Source: Helopsaltes ochotensis
Lineage: Eukaryota > Chordata > Aves > Passeriformes > Locustellidae
Assembly: GCA_013400155.1 (NCBI GenBank)
Contig: VXBM01000142.1
Coordinates: 1,039,623-1,103,622, forward strand
Direction: 5' to 3'
DNA: 64,000 bases
Below the pieces are notes generated by a model. It ran no database searches. It worked only from the letters and a program-made list of their open reading frames with translations, and was not told the origin of the DNA. Shown here piece by piece: positions 1-13,800 of this stretch; position 1 is the stretch's first letter, and every line of letters begins with the position of its first letter. The translations under genes and the position numbers were made by a program.

Positions 1-3000
1 TCTTAGATTATCATTCTTTAAAAGTTTTCTCAAAGTTAGTCTATCTCCCTAATTTTTATGTTTCTTTGAATGCTATTATCAAAACTTCTCCCTATACAGG
101 ATTTTAGTATAAATACTAATGCCTAAATATTTAATTTGGAAATTTCTAATATTTGCACAGCCACGTCTCTTTTAAAATCTCCACAAAGTATTATGGCACA
201 GGGAGAAACGATCAGGGGAAACTAATTCCTTGTTAATTTAGATTTCTTCAGGGCTAAATTGTTCCCTAGGGCAGATTTTCCCAGTGGAGAAATTCATTTG
301 GTCTCTCTTTGGGACTTTAGTGCTCAGTGGAATAAACTCTTTTTATTCCTCCTAATTCTCTGTGGGAGGTGTTGAGACACAGCTCTGGAGTCTTGCCCTT
401 GTGTGATTCCTTTGGGTACAGATATTTCATTTCCCATAGGTGCAAGTCTCCTTTAACCCCCCAAAAAATGCTTTCAGTTGAGTCTAGTTCCTACTAACTT
501 ATTTTAAAATAGGCTCAGTGAATTTACAGGTGGTGTGTGTTATTTCTAGCCGTGCCCTGTCCTGCTTTCACCCCCTCAGGGGCACCTATGGTCCTGTGAG
601 CTTCCTTGATGCATCCTGGGGTAAGGAAGAGGGTGGATGTGACCCGGCTGATGGCCCTGACCATGCACTTGGAAAGGATCTTGTCAGGCTGAGCTCATTT
701 TTGTGTGAAGTGGTTTGGCTATTTCCTGCACCCTGAAAGTTCAAGGCAGCAAACCATCTTCGCTCTGCTCCATCCCCTCAAAAATTTGTCACCTCTATAA
801 AACAAGAGCTGCCTTAAAAATTGGAGTGTTTAAAAATCAGCATTTCTAAGCCCCTACTGAAAGCAGCCCTTCTGCAGAAGCATGAAAAAAAATGCATCAA
901 TTTTGCAGTAAGGACAAGGTGAGAGACTGGCAGGCAGTTTGTGTAATGTGGCTACCCTGGAGCCAGGAGAGTTTTAGCTACTTAATGTTTCAATGTAGAT
1001 ATGATGTCCCATACACTGAACTAGGAAGCCCAGTGGTTCCTGGAATATTAAACTGAAACTGTAGCAGCTTGAAAACTGACCTGCAGTAAATATGTTTGTG
1101 TTCTGCATTTGTGCTGTTGCTGTCAGCATTTAGCAAGGTGACTGGCTCCAGGAAAATGGAAAACTTCTTTCCTGGAAAGCAGTGTGGAACTAGAAATGTT
1201 GTCAAGAATTGTTTAAAAGATAACTCCTAGATGCCTGAATTAATCAAGGCTCCTCTGGACATGGGTAGCTTTTATTCACCTGGCTCTGGGTGCACAAGGG
1301 TTTGCTGGATACTTCATTGAAGGGGCTGGGGCTGGGTCCAGGGTTTATTGGGTGCTTTACTGAAAGTTTTGTATAAAGAAATAACATTGAACCAAAACTT
1401 GTTCCATGCTAGGTCTTGAGGTGTGCTAACCATATGGACAAAACTGAGGATGTTGCAATCCCCTGATTTACTCTTTCCCATATTAGTAATGCATTTGTCC
1501 CCCTTAAATGGACTCTGTTTTTCTGCCTCACTTTTTGGTCTCTATGCGGCAGCGTCTGTGCTTTAATTCAAATGTGAACTTTCATTACTATCTGGGCCCC
1601 AAAGGAGGTGTTCTCTGTTGTTAATAATGCAGAGGATTTTAATTTATGCTGCATCCAATGTAAAAATCACAGTACCCCTGCTGCTAAGAGCACGTTTCTG
1701 TCCCCTTACACAAACTGGTTGTTCTGTGTTTAATACTGCTAATACTCTGCCAGCTTTTCTTAGTATGTTGATAAAGTTGACCAGAAGTCATTTTACCTTT
1801 GTACTGATGTATAATTCTCTTTTACTGATCAGTCCTCAGCATATGACTATAATCGTTTTGAGTGCAATAAGCAATGTTATGAAGGATTTTGCTTCTTCTT
1901 TCTGTTTGTTTGAAGTCTCAACTGTAGGGCCAATTTTCGCATTCCTTAAAGAAAGAATTGCTAAAATAAATTCAATCACAGAAGCTTTTAAAATTTGAAA
2001 TCCCAGGAAGCTAATTAGCATTTCCTTTTAAGACTGCTTCCTGCTTTTTTATGTACATATAGATTTGGACCTCAGATGGGCTTGGCACCTTTCCAACATC
2101 AGGTGATTTCTTTTTATTTTTTTTTTTTTATTTTGCCTTGCACAGCATCAAGTATTTGCCGAGCATTATGGCAATTAAAAAAAACCCAAAAAAATCAACA
2201 AAAAAAGGGGTAAAAAGTCCATCATTGTTGCCTTTTCCCCCTCTAGTACACAGCAATCATTTATTAACATGGTACTTTAAAATTTGTGGATGTGTTGTTT
2301 TGCCTCACAGTCAGGTGATAAAGCCATACAAAAGTACAGTGATATTGTGCAATCTGCCTGTTTTCCAGCAATAAATGCAGCATTTGGAAATGAAATATTT
2401 TTATAATCCAGGCATATTATAGTGCAGCAAGCTGCTCATTTGTTCATGGGCTGGCTGGCAAACATTGCAATTGTGTGAGACACGGCATAAAATGCTGGAT
2501 ACAACAGCTACACGATTAAATCTACACAGGAGCAGTATGATCTCTCAATAAATCACTGCACATCACATCCACTTTATAACCTTAAAGAGGTGCCAAGTAA
2601 AATGGAGACTTTGGTCACATAAATAATGAGAGATCCACGTTTCCTTCTCAAATCTGTATACTCAAACAAAGGCCTAGGTGGAATGTTAATATCAGACTCT
2701 GGGTTGTTTTTTGGTTTTTTTTTGGCTTGCACTCCCAGTGTAAAGTCAGTTTGCACAGTGCTTTTGCTTCCTTTAGGGTATGATCCACATTAGGCTCTGC
2801 ATCAAGCTTTTGCACCCGTTTGCACATTTTTATTTTTAAAGGAAGCATAGAGGTCTGTGAGTTGATGCAGAGCAGGGGGGGATAAGGGAATAATGAGGTA
2901 GGTTTTAATAAAGAAATCCTTCCCATGAGGGAGGAGAGGAGAGGACTGTGGCTTTAATAAAAGAAAGAAAAAATCTACCAACATCAAGAAAACAAACAAA

Positions 3001-6000
3001 CAAATTTAAACTTCAACATGTCTGCTTGAGATATTTCCAAAGAGAAGTGTTTACAGCCTTTGAAGAAAATTGGGATTTTTGGTATTTGCTAGAGATCTTT
3101 GGAGTAAAGAAAGGGGGGCTCCATTTAGTAGGATTCCCTGGAGCTGCTCTGTGGGACAAGAACGTAAGACAGCAAGTTCCTGCATTGTGTCATAGTCCGA
3201 AGTTTGAATAGGATAAACTTCAATACCAGCAGCCAGGCAAAGGATCTATCCTGCACACGATTCACAGTTATTTTTTAAAAGCATCTGTGACAGAATGCTG
3301 ATAAATATCTGTATTATTAATGAGTCACGGTTCATGTTAGCCAGATCCTTAGTGATATTTTCACTTCATAGATATTCAAGTACTGCTGGGAAAATAGCTG
3401 ATGATTGTCAGGTTTAGGTACACTTTCCATTTGCCTCGCTGCTCTAAATCATTACTCAAGTCGTATTTATAAACCTGTGCTCAGTAATTATAGTACTTTT
3501 CTTGGGATAGGACTTTCATCTGATACTCCCCAAGACAGGGCACTCTCCTGACTCTGTGTTTTGTCATTTCTCACTCTTGCTGAAGGCAAGGCAAAAGGGC
3601 TTGGATGATATAAAACCTGCAGCACCGAGTCACCTATATGTGAACGTGACCCAGCCCAGAGAAAATGCCTGTGGTGGATTCACACTTGTGATGCCATAAC
3701 TGTAAATCACACTGTGGCTACATTAGAGGAGGAATTATTTTAAAGATTTAAGAATTTTTAATCTCAACCCTTTTTTCCTTTCAATAGCAAGTCGTGGTAG
3801 CTGGTATCCATGTCAGTACCTAAGCTGGGGTAGCTGCTGTATGTGACAGCTACTAATGCTTCTTTTTCTGCCTTCACCCAAAGCAAAATAAAGCACCTGT
3901 AACAAAAACCAGACAAAAACCAGTCTGCTATCCCAGAAAAATTGTTTCATTCTACTCTTCCACAGCTAGACAAACAACATCTCTGAGCTATGGTGGTAGG
4001 CTTCACCAAACTTGTACCTGATTCAGGACTCTGTAGGAGAGCAAAGAAAGGCACATTTTAATACCTTTTTGACCTTCTTGTTCCCTATGCCCCTTTCTTT
4101 TCCTTTTTATTTTCACTCTTCATGGATTTTCACATATTTCTCTCATGAATGTAGAGAGTTGTGACAAGCCGATAACTCTGCGTTGAAATTTTGGGTGCTG
4201 TAGGTTCTCTGCAACTGGTCACTTTGTCTCTGTTTCCCTTGTTTTAAGATCTTTGAGAACTGAAAATATTCCTTCTGTAGATGTGGCATTTTTGCTTGCA
4301 GTTTATCTTTCTGCCATGTCTGTGGTTTCGGGTGGAGCCTTGCACAGGGGCTCCTCCTGACACTGCCCGTTTGGCAAGGGAAAAAAGGCAGAGGTTCTGA
4401 ATGATGTTTCTCACATGCAGCATCTGCCTTTGGCACTCCTGCCCACGTGGGACTGATCTGGACTGAACCCCTCCACGACTGTTGTTTGCTGTGTAGATCA
4501 GATTTTTTTAGGTGACACCTTATCAGTTATGCACGGAGTGATGGATTCCTGCTTAATTCCGGTGGCTCCCAGCAGCAGGGTCCCCTGGTGCCCTTCATTT
4601 GCCTCAACGAGGGGAGTCACTGCGGTCATATGCAAATCTTGCCATAATTACCCACGACTTTCTTCCTTCCTCACTGACTGGCTGCTCCAGGTCTGCCAGG
4701 AAACTTCACCCATGAGCTTATCCCCGACCCAGAAGAGTTTCCTTTGCTCTCCAGAATTAGCACTGATTTTGTTCCAAAGCAGCTGTAAGCCCTGGTTTGG
4801 TCTGGCAGCACAAAATCTTCTTTTTGCAGACTGCAGCCCAGCCCAGCTGGTTTTCTAGAGCTGATAATTTTATTTTCAAGAATGCAAGTCTAGAGGGTCT
4901 CAGGTTGTTGGCCACCAGGACAATGGCACATCTCTACCCAAAGCAGAGGAGTTAATTTGTGGTGGGGTAACCTTTATGTCTTGGTGAAGGGGTGAGCGTG
5001 TGAGGTTTGTGTCAGACTGGGAATATGCCTGCAAATAGACATTTCTGATGGGTAGTAAAGTCACTTAAATGTACACTCACCCAAACTGGACACCATAAGT
5101 CAAAAGTTATGCTGTTTTAATGAGAGCTTTATAATTAGGTTGTTCATTTGCTGGATGAAATTGTCATTAGTAAAGGAAGGTTTTATTAATTCACCTTTTT
5201 ATATAAAGAATGTAATGAATCACTAATATTCTTACAGATACAGACCACGATTATTTCTGCTTCCTGCCTTGCAAATATCTTGTTTCAAATTAGGTTTATC
5301 TGCTGTCTAAAACTAAATACAATGAATAGATGTATAATAAAATCTTTTAATTGTCTTAGCATATGTTGCTTTTATTAGGTGAGAATAATTGCATTCATGG
5401 GATCACCTACAAAGTCCTTTAGAATATAAAATTGAAATGGCTTCACACTGAGTGCACAAGTCCTTCTGAGCCGTGCCATTTTCCCCTTCACTGCCTCTTG
5501 TCCCCCTTTCGCTGTAAAGTTCACATTGAAGTGTGACAAGAGACACTTGACAACTGACACATGCTGGATCTTATCAGCAGTGAGTGCAGTCATGGGCCCT
5601 GACTGAAGAGCGATTGTCATTTCTACACCATTTATTCCTCTCCTAGCCTCATTGCTTGCTTCCTTTCTGAGGAAATTTTCCCTGTTAAAGTACTGTACTT
5701 GTCGTTCTTTTTTGGTGCGTGTCTGTGGGGGTTTTTACTTTTTTTTTCCCCCTCATGAAAGGATTTTGTTATGCATTCATCCCATAGGCAAGCCTCTAAC
5801 AGACTTCCCCTAACCTCTTAGTGTCAGGACTGCTCTAAGCTGATTCAGGCTAATAAAAGCAACCCAACAAAGCTTTGATGGTGTCATTACATCTTCCTTA
5901 AATCCCCTTCCTTGCTAACATCCAATAATTCTATTACCTCTAATCAATTCGCAGGCTATTTTATTTGAAAGGAAGAGAAATCAACTTCAAACCATGCCGG

Positions 6001-6480
6001 TGCAGTTTGCCCAGCATTCACAGAAGGTGATGATGTTTCTGCCATGGCTTCAATTGACTCTTTAAGTGAGTTCTGGGCTATTGAACAGTCCGAACTTTTA
6101 TCTGTGCTCTGCCAGCCCAAGCCAACAACGGCAGAAAATAGACTGTTGCTGCCTCTTGGAAGGTCTTCCACTTCTACATAACACTGTGTGTCATTTCTGT
6201 AGTTTAGATAGTATAAGCAATAGATAATTTGAAAGTATTGAGGCTAAAGCAAGGAGTTTGCAGGAGCTTGACCATTCTATTTTAAATTAATTGTCCCTGC
6301 AACGCTTTGTATCGGAGCTCCCTTATTTCTTCTTTTGTGAGCAAGAATTTTTCCCCTATTGTTTTAACTTGCCAGAGCTTTCACGCGTGCTCAATCCCAC
6401 CAGGGTGATTGCTGGGTTTTGTCATTAATAGCGCAGAGATGTCTGAGCAGGCTCTAAGGCTATGTTCATGCATCGTTGTC
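1..6480. other. Intronic sequence without a recognised gene
   Basis: Mostly AT-rich unique-looking sequence. T-rich and A-rich stretches occur around 2109-2215, where a T-run is followed by A-runs. A weak, diverged duplication with a period of about 46 bases is visible at 1287-1370 (two GGGTTT...ACTGAA segments). I see no exon, RNA gene or transposon that I can name. Confidence 0.5.
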
Positions 6481-6499
6481 TGATGGGGGTTGTGTCTGC

Positions 6500-7830
6500 C
6501 AAAAATCTTTTTGCCCCTGGCTCACGTCAAGCGGCGCGTCACGATTGCTCTGACAGAGCCGCTGCCACCGCTGCCCTAACGCAGCTCTGGCAAAATAAGC
6601 TGGGTGTCTTCAGCAGCTAAAATAATAGATCTTTCTGCTTAAACAGCCTCCAACTGAATCATCTGAGTGATGAGGGGAGCAGCTGGGGCTGCAGGTAGTG
6701 CAGAGTGGTACCTGCCGGCGGGCAGGGGGTGATGAGCAGCAAGATGTGGGGCAGAGGTTCCAACATCTTGGGCTGACACGGAAGGAGCCAGTAAAGGACT
6801 TCAGAACATGCTCTACGTAATCTAACTTGGCTCCCCAAAGAAATTTCAGCCACGTCATTTACCTACAGAAATGTAGCCTTCTTAGCTGGTAATTATTCCT
6901 GGTTCTGTGGTAGAATGGAACATAAATGTTCATTAGGCATCAAGATTCCCCAGGAACTTGACACTGAGCAGATGGATGACACCCAGGCCCTTACCCCAGT
7001 GAAACCAGGGTGTAGTTAGGAGAATACACTGTCCATAGCTTGCTACTGAGAAGAGTCTTTCTATTCAGGACTAAATACATTTTATCTGAGTTAAGGTTCT
7101 GTCTTGTTTCTAATAGATCTTTAAGAGTCTTGCTATTATCCCTTTTCTTAATGAAAAACATGCCTCATCTCTTCTCGCATTGTTTTCCTCCTTTATCTCT
7201 GCTGCTATACAAAAGGCAGAGTGGTGGGCATCCTGTTTTCTCCCACGCTGTCGTAGTTGTTGCTTTCAGAATAAGTTGGGTTCAAGCTCTGAACTGAGGA
7301 GGAATTCACTGCTGCCCTCGTGTTGGTTAACAGTTACTCACGCAGAGCCCCTGGGATGACTCAGCCGAGCGTGGGCGGCAAACCAACACAAGTCAGGATT
7401 GCCTGTGCCTGTACCCGACATCTCTTCTGCTCGTTAAACCATGGCCTGGCTTGTTTGGAAACACGAGGACTTTGTTTTCTACCTTGTATGTTCGTATCCC
7501 AAGAATAAAGCACACCTTTTCTGCAAGCATCTGTCAATCAGATCGAAATTACAGAAGCTTCTCAGAGCGCGGCTCGGCGACGGTGCTTGTAATTTCAGTC
7601 GTGGCGCACCTCGTGCAGCAGGATTTCATCGCTCTCAATTGCCAGGGGAGATTTCCGAGTGTACGTGACATGTAAATGACACTGGTGTCACTGCACAGAA
7701 GCCTGTGGTTGTGCTCGTGTCTGTTCCCACATGTGCTGCCTCTGAACCTGCACGTCGCAGGCTCCCCCGGCCCCGTCTGGGGCTGCGGCCGTGGGATCAG
7801 AAGATGAATGATTCCCCCCACTGCAGCAGC
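6500..7830. other. CpG-enriched intronic patch
   Basis: CpG dinucleotides cluster at 6520-6560 and especially at 7356-7790; for example, eight CpGs lie within 7561-7620. The flanking intron has roughly one CpG per 100 bases or fewer. Short frames on both strands (7441-7675 +, 7549-7821 -) overlap here and look like by-products of the higher GC. This could be an intronic enhancer or a decayed CpG island; no promoter element or transcript start can be shown from sequence alone. Confidence 0.35.
7356..7365 (+). promoter_or_regulatory. Possible MAF/NRF2-type response element (ATGACTCAGC)
   Basis: The 10-mer ATGACTCAGC matches the antioxidant-response/half-MARE consensus (TGACnnnGC with an AP-1 core), which is bound by CNC-small MAF dimers and AP-1. 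It sits at the edge of the CpG-rich patch. A match this short occurs by chance, so it is only a candidate site. Confidence 0.2.
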
Positions 7831-10800
7831 ATCCCCGGCTGATGTTCCTTCCCCAGCGCTGAGTGAGAGGCCAGGGATGGGAAGTGGAATAATTGATTCT
7901 GATTGGAGTGAAATTAAAATTTAGAACCTGGGTAGCAGTGGTGATTTACGGCACTGAAACTGAACGATAGGTTTTAATAATGTATTTTCGCTCCTACAAA
8001 GATGGAAAGGATGTACCAAATTCTATTAGCCTAAAAAAGAGAGGGAGCTTTGCATGGAAGTGCTTGTTCCAAAGGGCAAAGTTCATCTGAATTTCTTTGT
8101 CTGATCGTCTCAAGAAACAAGAAAGGTTTAAATGTACATTTTTGTGCATGCAAATGACCATCCTGATTCTGGTCATGAGAATCTAAGTTCAGTTTTTCAC
8201 ATGATGATTTTTTTTAACTTCTCCAGTACATCAGCAGGCAAAAAATACCTAGAGAAGGTATTTAAAGTCATTCAGAATATAAATTTTTAGTCTGTCGAAT
8301 TAAACTCTTCATATCAGATTCCCTGGACTTCCAGTCAAATATTCTTTTTATATTATGATTGATGACCTGAGTCATAACAAAAAATTCTGCCCTACTATGT
8401 CAACACTCAAGGAGAGAAGCGGTAGAGAGGTAATTTACAGGTTAATATTTTCTTTAGGTCTACCCACCACTTGTTTATTTAGAGATAATTTGATTGAACA
8501 GGCAAAGATCATGTGAGAAGGGGTTTTGTTAGTAGTGTGTTTCTAGATCAATCATAGTTTGATTACTGGAAGTCCATCCTGTTATCAAATATATTTCTCA
8601 TCAAATATTAATTAGACATGTGGACAATACTATGGAACTTCATCACTTTGTCACAATGTTTGTCAACCAAATGTCATTTTCTTTGCATTTTAAAGTAGAT
8701 TTTTGGTTTATTGAATTAAAGTGTTGGATTTTGCTTTCTTTAAAATAAATTTTAAAATAGTTTTTCTAGTACCAAAACATTGAAAACAGATCCTGACTTC
8801 TGCATTTCGTAGTCAAAAGCTGGAGAAATAGAAACCATGAATCCAGTTGTGGAGTTAGGCTTGGGTTCATGGCAAAGAAAAAGCTGTCAGACTGTAGAAA
8901 AAATGGAAACAGGAAAGAAAATTACAAGGCAAGCTTGACAAAGCGGATTTCTCACTTAGCTAAATCACCTGTGGGATCAGAAACTGGAGCTGCCCATGGC
9001 CTACAGTCAATAAAGAGGTTCTCTCACCTTTCTCAGTCTCTGATGTCAACACCAGGTATCAGAGAAAAACATTTTGATATAAGATTCAAAAATCCTGCCT
9101 AGCCAGGATGAGGTGGATTTAAACAACCATGGTAATTCCTAAACCAATTTGATTTCCAGATTCTCCATGATGTGATATCAGGGAATCCCAAGCACAGAAG
9201 TGGCTGGTTTGGAACCGATGGACTGGAAGGAAAGGAGATATTAGCAAGGGAGTACATGGGAAGAGAAAAAGAGTGAAGATCAGGAGGAAAGAGTTATGAG
9301 AAACTTCTGTATTAGAATGTAAGAGGGATGATAATTTATTTTGTTCCTGGCACTATGAAACTGCTTAAAGGGAGAAGTTATTAGCTCTCCTTGATCATTA
9401 AACCAAATGGAGAATTTGGAATGCAGACAGCAGGGAAAACAGAGGTTTTGAGGAAGAAGATGACCTACTCTTTTATTAGAACTATGTGCACCCGATGTAA
9501 TTGCCATCTCAGTTCTGGAATAGCAAGTTATGGCTTTTCAGCAGCAAGGAATGTAGAATGGTTAACTGGCCTTCGGAGTGGTGAAGGGTAAATAAGTGCA
9601 GCCTAAGCAGCAGTTGTGGTTGTGTTTGCTGTGGAGCACCTGAGGAGGATGTCGTGCAGACTGACAGCGTGGCGGTTTCTAGGGGCAGGTTTGACACTGC
9701 TGCAGCACTCACTGCTAGAATTGCTTGGGGTCTGGGTGCTCCCCAGGAAAGGCAGAAGCAAAAATTGTCGCTGTTCTGGGAAATGTTGAGGACAGATTGC
9801 TTTGACATTCAGTAAATCAGGATAAAACCCTGTACCCATCATCAGCCTCCTGTTTTGCCTGTTATTTCTTTGCAAAATGATAGAAAACATTCATCTGAGA
9901 CACATGTCTAAGCATAAATCAGGCCAAACCCATCAATTCAACAGTGATGCTCTTATTGTATCCAGACTGTACTCTGCAGCAAGAAGCCACATTATTTCTG
10001 CATAAATTCTTCTCCCTTTTCCTGTATATTTTTGCCTTTCCGCCTGTGACTGGTATTTGTTGAAGATATCTATGCACAAAGAGCCTTTTTCTCTTGTGCC
10101 CTTCCTGCCCACATATTACAATTGCGCCCAAAGTAACACGACAAGCGGTTGCTGTAGAAGTTACTGAGATATAAACAGAGAGACACAGCCTTTGTTATCT
10201 AGACATGAAGGAGGAAATGGAGAGCGGGGAGGGGTGGGGAGATTTTTTTATTAACTCGCAGTTAGAATGGATTTGAGCTGCAACATCAGTGGAAAGGTAT
10301 ATATTTACCTTTAAGTGCCTCGCTTAGTTCTGTGTGTTCATCCCAGCTCCCTTTTTACGGCGTGCAATTTCTCTCACAGATTCCAGAAACCCCCTCTTCA
10401 ATGGACTCTTGCAAGGCAGCAGAGCTAGGCCATCTTAGCAGGGAAAATTACAAATTACTAATTTAAGTGCTTCTTAGAATCATTTCCTTTTTGTTTTGTA
10501 TAATTTCCACACTTATAAAATCAAACTCTCAGTTAAATGTTTATACAGTAATTCAGCCGGCTTAAGCCATCTGCTAGCGTGGCATCTGCAGAGCTGTTTT
10601 GTTGCATCCTCGGTATTGTTTCCTTCACACATCTTTGTAGCCTGGTATTTTGGTTGCAAAAGGATCGTTTTATTTTTCAACACAAAAGAAGTGCTGTTTA
10701 TATCTCTGGATCTAATTGTCAGCTTTATTTCCAAACTCTACCTCAAATCAAGTTCTTATGCCTCTAAGAACCTTATTCTGATTGACATTTACTTTTCAAA

Positions 10801-13800
10801 ACCTATATTCAGTCTTATCTTGCTCTTTTATTATACCTGCCTCTGTATCAGTATTTGAAAAAATCCTTATCATTTGTGAAGAGTATAGGTGGGCTTGGAG
10901 CATTAGTATTCATACTTGCATGTTAACAACTGTTATAACGTGTACCAGAGGGAAAATATTATTTCTTGTAAATGCTCAATAATTACAGTCTTTATTGCAT
11001 CAAAACCTGTGTTTTGACAGATAGTGGAAAGCTTTCAAAGTTTGTGTGGGATGGATGACAGATAGCTGCAGGTGGAAAATATTTTTTTAGGTATTGGGCT
11101 TTCAATCCCTGACACTGTAAACATTCCTCCAAAATAACATTAACCTTCCACACAGGGTTGGTAGTGTTCAATGATAATACATATATTAGCAAAAGATACC
11201 TGGGAAATAATTCTTAATGATTCCATCTAATTAATCTATGGTTGGGACATTAACGTCTCTTTTCATTAAGTTGGGAGGTATGAAAGACTAGAAAATTACT
11301 GCTGTGCTGGATTTAGTGCTTTAGGTATAATTTGAATGGATGTGCTAAATTCTTGGTCATAACTTGCACTAACACCTAGTCTAAGACAAATTAAAAGGGG
11401 AGCTCATCTGCTATTCCACTTTCCAAGAATACTTTGGATGCTTTTAAGCCATTTGCAGTGTATGCATTTGTGAAGGAATTTTTTTATATGTACATTATTC
11501 TTCAATAATTTCCAGCACATGTGATATCTCAGGTTTTGTGAAACCAACACACAAAATAAGACTGGGTGGTCACTTTTTCTGTTTTGCTTTTCTTTTGGTG
11601 TATTTTGTAATGAGTGCTGTCTTACTGGATAAACATTTGCATTTGCAATGAAGCCGCATCAACCCACTGCAAAGGAGGTCATGAGAAGTCTGAGAAAGTT
11701 CATCTGAACTTGCAGTTCTTTTGTTTGGGGTGTAGATGCTCTGATCAAGTTTGTGCTATAGTCAACTGGACCTAACACCGTGATTTGTGCTGAAAGCTTA
11801 ACTCATGTTTTGAGAGTCTAACAAGCACAATAGCGATGCTGCCTCCTCGTTTGGACACATCCTGGGGTTTGTGTGAAATGCCTGAGCCTCCGGAGTTTCA
11901 AGTGTCTCTTGAGTGTCAGGATACCTCAATAACCTAATGGGATTTCAGGTTTTCAATGAGTTTGAGAGTTATCCAGTTGCGTTTATTCCATCTTGAACAC
12001 TGTGTTTGCGGTGTTTGGTCTATTGAAGTCAATGACAAGGCTCCCACTGACTTTAATGGGATCAGAATTTCCAACCTGGAGAGAAAAGGCAGCGGGATGT
12101 AAGATTTCTGTCAACTGCCTTTAATATTGCATCCAAATTGAGAGGGCCACTTCTCTTACTTCGAGGTTGTGGGGATGCTAAAGTGTACTTGACAGATGTC
12201 TTGCCAAGGGTTCAAGCTGATTGCTGAGAAGTAGCTCTCAGCAGCCTCTCGCAGACCGGGAGTGAATGCGAGTTGGGCTTGAGCATCACTCCATTCAGAG
12301 TGATTAAACAAGGCAGAGACAAACTATCTGACATCAAGTGCTGCCACGTTTTATTAGCCCCTTGCATCACACAGAAGGCCAGAAGGCACCAGCCAGATAT
12401 GTGGGCAGATCTAAGATGTTCAGATTCCAGCTATGCTTAACTGATAGTACTCCTGAAAAAGAAATTGTGTCTGGCTGCTGCAAGGGTTCAAATCTGACCT
12501 GTTATCTTTTGTTTCAATGATTAGATGGACCAGCCAAAACTGTGGACCCCAGCACCATTTCAGATTGACAGTAACTTTCTGAGGAGCAATTTTTTTCCAA
12601 GAAAAAGTCCAAGGAGCTGAGACAAAGGGTTTGATTTTGGTACCTGAACCGTTTGTTTCACAGAAGGGATTCCCTATGGAATGTCATTCCTTGAGAAGTC
12701 AGCAGGGGTCACTTAAGTTCATTATTTTGCAGCAAATTCACTTTGGGGCTTGTCAGAAAGTAAGCGCTAAATATCCTTTAGGTATTTATCATTTATGCCA
12801 CTGAGTGATTTTCCCTTCTGTAATCTAACTGGGCTGAAAAAGAAGTGTTCAAAAGTATGCAAGGAGAGCCCGATAGCACAGTTCCAATACAGCAGTTGGA
12901 CAGAACATCTATTTCACACGTTGCCAACGGAAAAAGATCGTCCCACTTAAGAGCATATTGCACTTCAATAGAAATTTATTGTCAAAAGAGTATCCTCCTA
13001 GCAGGATATGGCATTGTGGCAAAACAGGGAATAGAGATCTTGTTAGACAGCATCATTTTTACTTGCATGTAGCAAATGGAAATATACTGAGGTGGAGTCA
13101 ACTGACTGGCACCAATGGGAAAGGATCTTCTGTGTGTTTGCTGGGAAGCCAGGCACGTTTCCATTCCTCCAGCTGGAGGAAGAAGGAGAGGTGTGTATCC
13201 CATCAAAAGGAAGCATTTCTCTCTCTGAGTGACAGCACATGTGCACACTCACACTGTGGAGGTTACTGCAGCTCCAGCTTCCCATTCCAGGTGCTCCTCA
13301 GGCTCAGGGAATTGTCCCCCTTTCTTCCACCACTGCTGTGCTCAGCCCCCTCCTCTGCCCTGGCCTCTGGATGGAGCATCTTAGGTTTTATATCAGCAAA
13401 GCTTTCGCTGCATTTTTGGGAAAGGGATACAGATCCAAATATTGAGAAAGTTAACTTTCCAATCTTGGTTGCTTCCTAAAGATCTATTTAATGAGATCAT
13501 TTAAAAGGAAGGCCTCTGAAATCCGTGTGGCCTCCAGCACAAATCCTGGAATTTTCTATACATTTGTTTTGTATTTCAAAATTTTTCATGTAGGACAAAA
13601 TTTATTGAAGTTGCAGTGGAATCCCCCAGTGTTCAAGATGGGCTCATCAGCCTCCACCCTGAACATCAACCAGAGGAGTAGCTCAAAAAAACCCCCCATC
13701 TTTCACCTTTGTGGTGAGCAGGATGTTTCCTTGTTTATGAGAACATCATGCTGTTGTCAAGAAAAATGAGGACATAAAAAAGCTGGGATGGGAAGAGCCT

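Noticed and set aside
1287..1370. Apparent 46-base duplication
   Set aside because: The copies are too diverged to distinguish from chance similarity, so it is only mentioned in the block description.
12478..12500. GGGTTCAAATCTG, resembling a tRNA B box
   Set aside because: No A box or cloverleaf can be folded around it, so no tRNA or tRNA-derived SINE is supported.
12958..13479. 173-codon frame on the plus strand
   Set aside because: No domain or family recognised, opposite-strand frames overlap it, no splice-bounded structure, and it lies in the WWOX intron.
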